Of a stretch of 50,712 bases of DNA, positions 36,026-43,424 are shown in pieces (the first letter of the stretch is position 1; the number at the start of each line of letters is the position of its first letter). The notes beneath the pieces were generated by a model. It ran no database searches. It saw nothing but the letters and a program-made list of their open reading frames with translations, and was not told the DNA's origin. The stretch lies in contig JADFYW010000016.1 of NCBI GenBank assembly GCA_015232855.1, positions 1-50,712 of the forward strand. Direction: 5' to 3'. A program made the position numbers and the translations under genes. The stretch comes from Fibrobacteria bacterium. Lineage in GTDB: Bacteria > Fibrobacterota > Fibrobacteria > UBA11236 > JADFYW01.

Positions 36026-36835
36026 TTAGAATCTTATTAATTCAAGGTATTTGGAGACAAGGATATCTCCCCACATGGTCGCGATTATAACTCCTGTGCA
36101 GATAAAAGGCCCGAAGGGGATGTATTTTCGGTTTTCACCCTTTCTGAAGATGAGTATGGGCATGATAGCGATAAGAGCGACAAATGCCCCTATAAACAAT
36201 CCAAGCAGGGACGTAGAGAGTCCAAACAGAGCGCCGGACATCGCAAGGAGTTTGACATCACCAAGCCCAAGAGCCTCCTTTTTTAGCAGGCGGCTAACCA
36301 GGAAGCCAGTTGCCCAAAATATAAACCCACAACCAAACAGCCCAATCAAAAAAGATTGAATAGTAAGCCCCCCCGGAAGAAAAGCGAGTGGAATAGCCAG
36401 AATAATCCCGGAATAATTCAGGACGTCGGGAATGAGATAATGCTTAAAGTCCAGATAAAAGATGGGGATTGTGATAAGGATATAATAATAAAGAGCAATT
36501 TTTGTGCTGAGGGAAAGCTCATTTTGCAGGATGAATAACCAGTAGAAGAGTATAAGCGAAACGAGGGCCGTAAAAAACTCCACTATGGGGTAAATAATAT
36601 TTATAGATGCCCTGCAATTTGCACACTTCCCCTTTAAAAAAAGCCAGGAGAGAACGGGTATATTTTGCCAGGGCGCAATTTTGGAAGAGCAATGAGGGCA
36701 GTGTGATGCTGGCCAAATGACAGACTCTCCCCTGGGAATACGGTATATAACCACATTAAAAAAAGACCCAATAACAGCGCCACCCAGTCCTGCAAAAAGG
36801 GTGCTTATCCAACTGGGAAAGAGATGTTCTGGCAT
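36026..36835 (-). CDS. prepilin peptidase (type IV leader peptidase / N-methyltransferase)
   Basis: PilD/GspO-type aspartic protease that cleaves and methylates type IV pilin or type II secretion pseudopilin leaders. The 269-residue protein has the N-terminal domain GAVIGSFFNVVIYRIPRGESV followed by two CxxC pairs (CPHCSSKIAPWQN and CANCRA), about seven to eight membrane segments, and the two catalytic Asp regions: one near YLDFKHYLIPDVL and the other in GLGDVKLLAM. Length is normal. It follows the PBP4-DUF1460 gene by 8 bases, so it is likely in the same operon. No pilin genes are visible in the window. Confidence 0.93.
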   Translation of the reverse strand: MPEHLFPSWISTLFAGLGGAVIGSFFNVVIYRIPRGESVIWPASHCPHCSSKIAPWQNIPVLSWLFLKGKCANCRASINIIYPIVEFFTALVSLILFYWLFILQNELSLSTKIALYYYILITIPIFYLDFKHYLIPDVLNYSGIILAIPLAFLPGGLTIQSFLIGLFGCGFIFWATGFLVSRLLKKEALGLGDVKLLAMSGALFGLSTSLLGLFIGAFVALIAIMPILIFRKGENRKYIPFGPFICTGVIIATMWGDILVSKYLELIRF

Positions 36836-36843
36836 AATGAAAA

Positions 36844-39033
36844 TTAAAAGACCGTTTTGTCTTCGAATTCAAAGAAAAATACTCCCAGACATTTGCCTTT
36901 TCGGGAGAGAAGGTATTCCCTGAAATCTTCAGCAATAACTTTTTTGTGCTTGAGGCTGGCGTGTCTTAATTTGGGCTTTCCAGTTTTCGTTGCGTCTAAA
37001 AAACCCGTATGGGAAACCCAGAGCCAGTCAAGGCTGGTTACAAAACCTACGCCCAGAAACAGTTTTCCATAGCTCCAGTTTTCCATGAGTTCGAGGGCTT
37101 TGTCATAAGGGAGGTAAGAGAGGCTCGTTACCGGATTATTTGCTGGAGGAGGTTGGTTTTTGAGTTTGAAAAATTTGATTTTGTCCGTTGTTCGGGATGC
37201 CGTGGTGTCACCGGGGAATCGAAAAATTCTTACCAGGTCAGGGCTTTGTTTTATCCAGTCTTCAACAAAAAAGTGCTTGCGGGACTGGTAATTTACCGTA
37301 CTGTCAATATACCGGATATTGTTTAATGAAGGCATGAGGGTTTTTGTTGAAGAGTTCATGGCCAGTGCCATTGCACTTTCGATATAGGTGACACAATCGA
37401 AACGATGCAAGTCAATGAGAGGTTTGGGTTCAACTTTTGCTCCACGTCCTTCTCCTGTAGGACCAGGGTAATAGGGAGCTCCCTCGAGTTTTTTGGAGAA
37501 GTATACCAGCCGGTCAAGATAATGTTCAGGGATGTCTTTACTTTTGTACAATCTGTTGGCTCGTTCAATAGAGATCAGTTCTTTATTATACCAGTTGGCA
37601 ATGAAGGTTATAAGGGTATCAATAGATTTTTTTGCTTTAAAATCAGGGGCACTGTAATCATTTAGAAAAATTGAAAAAGACAGTGTGTCATTATCCCCGG
37701 TAAAAATATATCCGCAAAGACCCTGGACATTGTTGATAAATCCTGTTTTGAATTTAACCAGACCGCGTAAATGACTGAGTCGCCTTGCACTGGCGCCATG
37801 GACACCTGGTGTGGCAAGTGTTTGAATATAATCGGTACCGTTTTTATGTCCAACCATTTTTGCCAGCATATCTGTCATCCCTTTGCTGGTGACCTTGTTT
37901 AAGTGTGAGAGTCCGCTTCCATCCACAATCTGGAAATCTGAAGAATCCAGCCCGAGATTATGAATAAATATTTTTTCCGCAATAACTCCTGATTCTCTGC
38001 TGCCATCTTTTTTAACTGAAGCGCCTAAATGGCGAAGGAGTATTTCAGCATGAAGATTTTGGCTGCGTTGATTAACTTCTTCCAGAATATTAGTAAGGGG
38101 GACGGTGGTAAAAGTGAATGATTTGTATTGAGCGCTATCAGTTTGATTTGTGGATTCTTTACCCAGCACCTGGATACCGGCATGGGAGAGGGCCGTTTCA
38201 AAAGCGCTTTTAAAATATTGCGGAGGTGTTCTTACGGGAAATGTTCGTTTTAAACGACTGGCATTAATTCCTAAGGTCCCGGTGACATAAATGAGATTGG
38301 TGTCAGGGTGTAATATGAATTGCAGTTTGTTTTTGTTACCCGGTACCGTTACTGCAAAATTTTTCAGATTCACATATCCTGCTTCAGGCTGGATGCCAAA
38401 CTGGATAGGGACATAGGCCTTTTCGCCTGGTTTCATATGGACATCAAAGCAATTATCATTAAAGGAAAGTGCAGAGACTTCAGCTCCGTACCATTTGTTG
38501 AAGTGTCGGGGCTTCCAGATAATCGGTTTGTGGGGAGAGGTGAAATAACTGTCGTCTATCATTACGGTGCCGCTGATAGTATCTATTTCGAGAACAATGA
38601 TTTTTTCAATCCATTGTTTGAAAATTGATTCTGTGTTGGAAAAAAAACGGGCGGATATGTTGGGATCCCCTTGTCCTATTATCAGCAGATTTCCTTTGAG
38701 AGAACGGCCCTTTTTTTGTCCGGTAAGCTTTATATGGGTTTCCGGAAAATAGTTTTTAGGGAAATGGGCAATGCAGGCTGCGGTCACCAAGAGTTTGAGA
38801 CATGAAGCGGGTGTGTATAACTCAGTATCTGCGATACGTGCTTCATAGCGATTATGTTTGGTTGAATAGATACTCAGACCAAGCCTTCCTCCGATTGAGG
38901 GGTCCAGACGTTGTTTAATATCAGCAAGCAGGCTGCCTGGTTTCGGGTCTCTGGTCTCTGCCGAAAAACAATTAACTGCGGGTATGGTATTTAATACCAT
39001 AAATAGGATGAAGGAATAGGAAAAATGTTTCAT
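36844..39033 (-). CDS. D-Ala-D-Ala carboxypeptidase (PBP4/DacB, peptidase S13) fused to a DUF1460 domain
   Basis: A 729-residue exported protein with a signal peptide (about 1-24). Residues about 32-485 form an S13 penicillin-binding protein with all three motifs: SCLK (Ser77, Lys80), SQN (324-326) and KTG (429-431), and a DGSGLSHLNKVT segment typical of DacB. Residues about 490-729 match DUF1460 (PF07313), an NlpC/P60-like amidase fold: GAPYYPGPTGEG, then FDCVTYIES with likely nucleophile Cys547, and SHTGFL with a candidate His. The predicted enzyme could both trim D-Ala and cut another bond of the peptide stem; the fusion is unusual. Its ATG overlaps the aroA stop (ATGA-type, 4 bases). Confidence 0.88.
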   Translation of the reverse strand: MKHFSYSFILFMVLNTIPAVNCFSAETRDPKPGSLLADIKQRLDPSIGGRLGLSIYSTKHNRYEARIADTELYTPASCLKLLVTAACIAHFPKNYFPETHIKLTGQKKGRSLKGNLLIIGQGDPNISARFFSNTESIFKQWIEKIIVLEIDTISGTVMIDDSYFTSPHKPIIWKPRHFNKWYGAEVSALSFNDNCFDVHMKPGEKAYVPIQFGIQPEAGYVNLKNFAVTVPGNKNKLQFILHPDTNLIYVTGTLGINASRLKRTFPVRTPPQYFKSAFETALSHAGIQVLGKESTNQTDSAQYKSFTFTTVPLTNILEEVNQRSQNLHAEILLRHLGASVKKDGSRESGVIAEKIFIHNLGLDSSDFQIVDGSGLSHLNKVTSKGMTDMLAKMVGHKNGTDYIQTLATPGVHGASARRLSHLRGLVKFKTGFINNVQGLCGYIFTGDNDTLSFSIFLNDYSAPDFKAKKSIDTLITFIANWYNKELISIERANRLYKSKDIPEHYLDRLVYFSKKLEGAPYYPGPTGEGRGAKVEPKPLIDLHRFDCVTYIESAMALAMNSSTKTLMPSLNNIRYIDSTVNYQSRKHFFVEDWIKQSPDLVRIFRFPGDTTASRTTDKIKFFKLKNQPPPANNPVTSLSYLPYDKALELMENWSYGKLFLGVGFVTSLDWLWVSHTGFLDATKTGKPKLRHASLKHKKVIAEDFREYLLSRKGKCLGVFFFEFEDKTVF

Positions 39034-40349
39034 ATTGTACTTTGGGCAATCTTTGAAAAATCAGTAAAGTAATCAGGGTAGGTTTTATTAACACAATCCG
39101 GGTCTTTGATGGTTACCGGTAGACCAGAAAAAGCTGCAAGAGAAAAACACATCGCTATCCGGTGATCGTTATAAGTTTGTATTTCGGCACTCCGCCAACG
39201 CTCCGGCGGGTGTATGATGAGATAATCCTTACCTTCTTCGGTATGGGCACCTAATTTTCTGAGTTCTGTTGACATCGCATGAATCCGGTCTGTTTCTTTA
39301 ATGCGCCAGTTTCCGATGCCGGTAATAGTGGTGGGGCCCTTGGCAAAGAGAGCGGTAACCGCAAGGGTCATTCCGGTATCAGACATGGTGTCCATGTTGG
39401 CTTCAATGCCTTTGAGTTCGCCTTTTGAAACGGTAATGAAATCGGGTCCGTATTCAACCTTGGCACCCATCCGTTGTAACATGGTTGCGAAACGCCCTTC
39501 TCCTTTGTATTGCAGGGAGGATGTGCCCACACCCTGAACTGTAACTTCGTCACCCGCAATGGCACCTGCAGCCAGAAAATAAGAAGCGGAAGAAGCATCA
39601 GGCTCTACCCGGTAAGAAGCTGGGTTTTGATATGCAGAGCGGGTTGATATGGTAAATACCTGGGACTGATTTTCTACGACCGGACAACCGAAGGCCTCCA
39701 TGATATCACAGGTTAAATCGATATAGGGACGGGAGACAAGATTTCCCTGTATTTTTATAGTGACAGTATCACGACAGAGAGGGGAGGCCATAAGGAGCCC
39801 TGATAAAAACTGGCTCGAAGCACTTCCGTCGATGGTGGTAGAGCCCCCGGGTAAACCATCAGAAGTTATTTGCAAAGGAGGATAACCAGGAGTTCCCAGG
39901 TATTCCAATGAAGTGAGCTGTTGTCTGGTGTTAGAGATGTTGCCGGTGAGTTTCTGCAGGGCATCTACAAGATGTTTTATGGGGCGCTCGCGCAGTCTTG
40001 GAATACCATCAATAATAAACTGTCCTTTGCAAGTAGACAGCATAGCGGTAAGGAACCTGGTGCTTGTCCCTGAATTACCAAGGTCAAGGTAAATGGGGTG
40101 ACTTAGGGTAAGCGGACCACTGTTCCCCTGGATACATACATTTGTATTGTCTGGGATAATACTGATACCCAGGGTTTTAATTGCCTTCTGCATGAGTAGT
40201 ACATCTTCACCCCGGGGCAGGTTTGAAATAGTGATTTTTCCTCGGCCAAGGGCGGCAAGAGGTAAAACACGGTTGGCAACGCTTTTAGAACCTGGTGGTA
40301 AAACCTGGCCAGAGGCGTAATTACATGGTTCAATGCGCAGTGATGCCAT
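39030..40349 (-). CDS. aroA: 3-phosphoshikimate 1-carboxyvinyltransferase (EPSP synthase)
   Basis: Sixth step of the shikimate pathway, joining shikimate-3-phosphate and PEP. The 439-residue protein has PPGSKSVANRVLPLAAL (substrate Lys/Ser), LDLGNSGTSTRFLTAML, SSQFLSGLLMA, EPDASSASYFLAAG and the C-terminal signature IKETDRIHAMSTELRKLG plus YNDHRIAMCFSL. Where E. coli AroA has GTAMRP, this protein has GTSTRF, as in class II-like enzymes. It follows the dihydroorotate-dehydrogenase-like gene by 14 bases and overlaps the PBP4 fusion gene by 4, so it is mid-operon. The DAHP synthase of the same pathway is at 47586-48665. Confidence 0.95.
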   Translation of the reverse strand: MASLRIEPCNYASGQVLPPGSKSVANRVLPLAALGRGKITISNLPRGEDVLLMQKAIKTLGISIIPDNTNVCIQGNSGPLTLSHPIYLDLGNSGTSTRFLTAMLSTCKGQFIIDGIPRLRERPIKHLVDALQKLTGNISNTRQQLTSLEYLGTPGYPPLQITSDGLPGGSTTIDGSASSQFLSGLLMASPLCRDTVTIKIQGNLVSRPYIDLTCDIMEAFGCPVVENQSQVFTISTRSAYQNPASYRVEPDASSASYFLAAGAIAGDEVTVQGVGTSSLQYKGEGRFATMLQRMGAKVEYGPDFITVSKGELKGIEANMDTMSDTGMTLAVTALFAKGPTTITGIGNWRIKETDRIHAMSTELRKLGAHTEEGKDYLIIHPPERWRSAEIQTYNDHRIAMCFSLAAFSGLPVTIKDPDCVNKTYPDYFTDFSKIAQSTI

Positions 40350-40363
40350 TAGGAATTTAGCGG

Positions 40364-41542
40364 TTAGGGGGTGACTATGTTATCGATAAATTTATACCCT
40401 TTTTGTCCCATGGCTGCCATCAGTTCTTTTTCGAGTCGGTGAATGGCATTCCATCGGTAAGCCATTACTGATAAACATTGCACCGCGTCTGCGCCGGCTT
40501 CGAGGAGTTCCAGTGCTTTTGCACCGTGATCCACACCGCCTGAGGCAATGATGGTAAGTTTGGGTAGTTGCTTACGGATGTAAGTGACTGCAGGAAGGGT
40601 GTTTTTATAGAGGATTCGTCCGGAAATGCCGCCTTTTTTCTTGTCTTTAGAGACCTGGGGAAACTGGGCCTCTGTCGTCTGCATGTTGAGATATTGCACC
40701 CGGTTTACCGGGAAGGTGTTGAACAAGACTACGCCGGTCACGCCGGAATCCGAAATAATCTCCAGAGTAGCATCAAGAGAAGATTGATTCATGTCGGGGG
40801 AGAGCTTGATAAAGACTGCTTTTCGAGGTACCAGGGCTTTCCTGAATTCCATAATTTCTGCGAGTAGGTTTTTTAGAAAATCTTTTTGCCAGTCGATGCG
40901 GGTTTCCTCTGAAATGGGATTGCTCACATTTACCTCAATGTAGTCTGCTGCCCGATAAGCTTTGCGAAATGTTTTTAAAAGATCTTCAATTTTAGCCTGA
41001 TGGTTACCTGGTTCAATATCAGGTGTTTCGGCAATACTAATACCCACAGCAAGTTTCTGTCGATGACACCGGCCAAGGTGAAAATCCGCAGCATAAGCAA
41101 TCTGCTCTATACCAGGATTATTAAAGCCCATATTATTGATAATTGCATAATCTTTGGGTAGTAGCCGTACCCGGGGTCGGTAGGGATTACCAGTCCAGGG
41201 TTTAAAGGTGGCTGTACCGAGGGTAACGGCCCCTAAACCAAAAGAATGAAAATGGTTAAGGTTTTTGCCGCTTTTATTACCACCAGCTGCCAGCATGAAA
41301 GGGCTCCCCATGTAAATGGGCATGGAGTTATCATGAAACTTCAAAATTTTCTCAAGTTCTGAAAAATGAAAAGTCTTTTTAAAAGGACTATCTAATAAAC
41401 GTGCAACCATTGGTAACAGGTCGTGCCGGAACTCTGCATTAGTAATAATTTTATTGAAAGAACGTAAAAAAAAATCGCCTAAGCCGCTTTTATAAACATA
41501 TGAAGGCAACTTTTTATTTTGATTAATATGAGACCCTGGCAT
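40364..41542 (-). CDS. class 2 dihydroorotate dehydrogenase-like protein
   Basis: A FMN TIM-barrel protein of about 392 residues with PyrD landmarks: PFMLAAGGNKSGKNL, GAVTLGTATFKPWTGNPYRPR, INNMGFNNPGIEQ, FIKLSPDM, KGGISGRIL and IASGGVDHGAKALELLEAGADAVQ. At the catalytic base position of class 2 enzymes (E. coli NISSPN, second Ser) it reads NVSNPI, with Asn at 40919-40921 and neither the Ser nor the Cys of class 1. FMN-binding features look intact. The start is uncertain: I use ATG 41542, because an ATG at 41674 would read through conserved repeats of the upstream gene in another frame. It may be a divergent PyrD or a related oxidoreductase; pyrE is divergent 1 kb away. Confidence 0.78.
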   Translation of the reverse strand: MPGSHINQNKKLPSYVYKSGLGDFFLRSFNKIITNAEFRHDLLPMVARLLDSPFKKTFHFSELEKILKFHDNSMPIYMGSPFMLAAGGNKSGKNLNHFHSFGLGAVTLGTATFKPWTGNPYRPRVRLLPKDYAIINNMGFNNPGIEQIAYAADFHLGRCHRQKLAVGISIAETPDIEPGNHQAKIEDLLKTFRKAYRAADYIEVNVSNPISEETRIDWQKDFLKNLLAEIMEFRKALVPRKAVFIKLSPDMNQSSLDATLEIISDSGVTGVVLFNTFPVNRVQYLNMQTTEAQFPQVSKDKKKGGISGRILYKNTLPAVTYIRKQLPKLTIIASGGVDHGAKALELLEAGADAVQCLSVMAYRWNAIHRLEKELMAAMGQKGYKFIDNIVTP

Positions 41543-41585
41543 AAACTTAAAAAAGAAAAATAACCAAGGGATTACAACAGAGAAA

Positions 41586-42509
41586 TTAACGTATTCGTCT
41601 GCCGTACTCCCAATATTCGCCGGGCCTTCCAGGTTTGATAATAGCTGGTTGACCTTCTCTGTGGATCTGGCCATTTAAATAGTAGACGATGGTTTTGTTG
41701 GCCATGATTTCGGCTGGGCCATCTCTGCGGGATTTTTCCCCATTAATGTACCAGGCTTTATAACCATTTGCTGAGTCTATAGCAGGTCCATTAACCCGGT
41801 GGAGCTTATCATTGAGGTAATATTCTTTAACCACTTTGGGCACTATAATAGCGGGCTTATTACCCAAACGTGAGCGTTTACCGTTCATCCACCACTCTTT
41901 TTGGCCATTGGTATATTCGACAGCCGGTAAATCATCCAGGCGGTGCAGTTTGTCATTAAAATACCATTCCTTTTTTTCTTCTGTCTTACTGGCAGCTTTG
42001 TTTTTGTAGCTATGGAGCATCCCTTCTTTGAAATACGCATAATTTCCATTAGCCCATTCGATGGCAGGTTTGCCTTTTCGATGGAGCTTGCCTTCAAAAT
42101 ACCACATTTTGGTGCCATCAGGCATAATAACGGCTGGTTTGTTTTTGCGATGCTTATTACCCTGAATCCACCATTCTTTCCGGCCATTAGACCAGACTAA
42201 TGCAGGACCACTCCCATTATGGAGCTTACCGTTGGAATAATATTCTTTTCCTCCGTCCGCATATTTTATAGCAGGTCGGTTTTTACGATGAAGTTTGCCG
42301 TGATAATACCATTCTTTGTGGCCATCTTTCTTTTTTACGGCGGGTTTGTCTTTTATACTGTGGAGTTTACCATTCTGGTAGGTGCGCTCTGTGCCCCGAT
42401 AATCGGTTATTGTGTTTACCTCTTCTGCAAAAACAGAAATAATAAACAGAAAAATTAAACTGTAGCAAAGACGTTTAATAATTAGCACCTCATTAAAAGA
42501 TATGCGCAA
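41586..42509 (-). CDS. exported GKLHR-repeat protein
   Basis: The product of about 307 residues has a signal peptide (hydrophobic RLCYSLIFLFIISVFA) and about eleven tandem repeats of 21-25 residues with the pattern (W/Y)Y-x-NGKLHR-x-x-x-PA(I/V)-x-x-x-x-G-x-KE. The pattern recalls MORN/toxin-antitoxin-like antirepeat proteins that read YxNGKxHRxxGPA in phages, giant viruses and bacteria; function is unknown. The start is unclear: a TTG at 42509 gives the longest form, and a GTG at 42488 is also possible; neither has a good ribosome binding site. It is the first gene of a minus-strand run with the PyrD-like gene and aroA, 43 bases upstream of the former. Confidence 0.75.
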   Translation of the reverse strand: MRISFNEVLIIKRLCYSLIFLFIISVFAEEVNTITDYRGTERTYQNGKLHSIKDKPAVKKKDGHKEWYYHGKLHRKNRPAIKYADGGKEYYSNGKLHNGSGPALVWSNGRKEWWIQGNKHRKNKPAVIMPDGTKMWYFEGKLHRKGKPAIEWANGNYAYFKEGMLHSYKNKAASKTEEKKEWYFNDKLHRLDDLPAVEYTNGQKEWWMNGKRSRLGNKPAIIVPKVVKEYYLNDKLHRVNGPAIDSANGYKAWYINGEKSRRDGPAEIMANKTIVYYLNGQIHREGQPAIIKPGRPGEYWEYGRRIR

Positions 42510-42548
42510 AGCGCAGGTAATTTCTGCGAATCCCTCCCTAAAACAATT

Positions 42549-42574
42549 TTCTAATATTTATATTAGAATTTTTT
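42549..42574 (+). promoter_or_regulatory. stem-loop plus T run directly before pyrE, possible attenuator
   Basis: An 8-bp perfect stem (TTCTAATA, loop TTTA, TATTAGAA) is followed by six T, then immediately by the pyrE Shine-Dalgarno GGAG and ATG at 42587. This layout resembles the UTP-sensing terminator before E. coli pyrE, but the stem has only two G-C pairs, so it would be weak. Confidence 0.35.
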
Positions 42575-42586
42575 GGAGTAATTTTC

Positions 42587-43264
42587 ATGGAAAATAAGCT
42601 GGCATTTATTGAATTTATGCTTGAGAGTAATGTGTTAATGTTTGGCGATTTTGTCACAAAAAGTGGCAGAAATACACCCTATTTTATAAATACAGGTAAC
42701 TACACAACCAGTGCTCAGATAGCAAAACTGGGAGAATTTTATGCAGAATCCATCCAGGATCAATTTGGAGATTCAGTAACAAATTTGTTTGGACCAGCCT
42801 ATAAAGGTATACCTATTGGCATTGCTGCAGGTTGTGCTTTACAAAAGACTTATGGTGTTGACTTGACCCTGAGCTTTAATAGGAAAGAGGCTAAAGATCA
42901 TGGTGAGGGTGGCTGGATTTTGGGACACCCCTATGGCAGGGGAGAAAAGGAAGATAAGGTTGTCATTGTAGAAGATGTGACCACGGCTGGTACTTCAATC
43001 AGAGAGACTCTCCCTTCTATCAACAAATTTGATAAAACCGAAGTTATCGGTCTGTTGGTCTCGGTTAACCGGCTGGAAAAAGGCCAGGGAAATTGTTCCG
43101 CCCTAAAAGAATTGTCAGAGGAATATGGGATAAAAACTCTTAGTCTTATCAATTTTTTTGATTTACTAGAGTATTTATCGGAGCATGCTATCGAAAGAGG
43201 AATCGGTCTGGATATTCTGGATAAAATGAAAGCTTACCACGAAAAGTACGGTGTTGAGGAATAG
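42587..43264 (+). CDS. pyrE: orotate phosphoribosyltransferase
   Basis: Converts orotate and PRPP to OMP in pyrimidine synthesis. The 225-residue type I phosphoribosyltransferase has FGDFVTKSGRNTPYFINTG near the start, GPAYKGIPIGIAA, FNRKEAKDHGEGG and the PRPP-binding motif VVIVEDVTTAGTSI. Length is near the E. coli norm (213). GGAG precedes the ATG. It is divergent from the GKLHR-repeat gene. A palindromic element and hairpin follow the stop. Confidence 0.95.
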   Translation: MENKLAFIEFMLESNVLMFGDFVTKSGRNTPYFINTGNYTTSAQIAKLGEFYAESIQDQFGDSVTNLFGPAYKGIPIGIAAGCALQKTYGVDLTLSFNRKEAKDHGEGGWILGHPYGRGEKEDKVVIVEDVTTAGTSIRETLPSINKFDKTEVIGLLVSVNRLEKGQGNCSALKELSEEYGIKTLSLINFFDLLEYLSEHAIERGIGLDILDKMKAYHEKYGVEE

Positions 43265-43267
43265 GAT

Positions 43268-43416
43268 TTTTAATTGCCACAGAGGCACGGAGAACACAGA
43301 GATCAAACAATAGAAAAAGGCAGAATTTTTTAATTCTGCCTTTTTCTATTGTACAAAATTACCATGAAAACGGACTAAGTCCGATAGGGGACTCAGTGCT
43401 TCCGTGGCAATTAAAA
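43268..43416. repeat. palindromic element between pyrE and htpG
   Basis: Outer arms TTTTAATTGCCAC (43268-43280) and its complement (43404-43416) pair perfectly over 13 bp and extend imperfectly through CGGAGxxCACAG-like sequence. Inside is a 20-bp perfect stem (43308-43327 with 43332-43351, loop TTTT) and a smaller hairpin CGGACT-A-AGTCCG (43371-43383). The left arm resembles the widespread GCCACAGAGGCACGGAG-type repeats of many bacterial genomes. It could be a MITE-like or REP-like element serving as a shared terminator. Confidence 0.8.
43308..43351. terminator. bidirectional terminator hairpin
   Basis: A 44-base hairpin with 20-bp perfect arms starting CAATAGAAAAAGGCAGAATT and a TTTT loop, between the convergent pyrE and htpG genes. 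The A/T-rich stem base gives a T run on both strands. Confidence 0.75.
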
Positions 43417-43424
43417 CAGGTTCC

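Noticed and set aside
41543..41674. Upstream ATG (41674) as start of the dihydroorotate-dehydrogenase-like gene
   Set aside because: The added residues come from another frame of the conserved GKLHR repeats of the upstream gene and resemble nothing in PyrD; ATG 41542 is preferred, though without a strong ribosome binding site.
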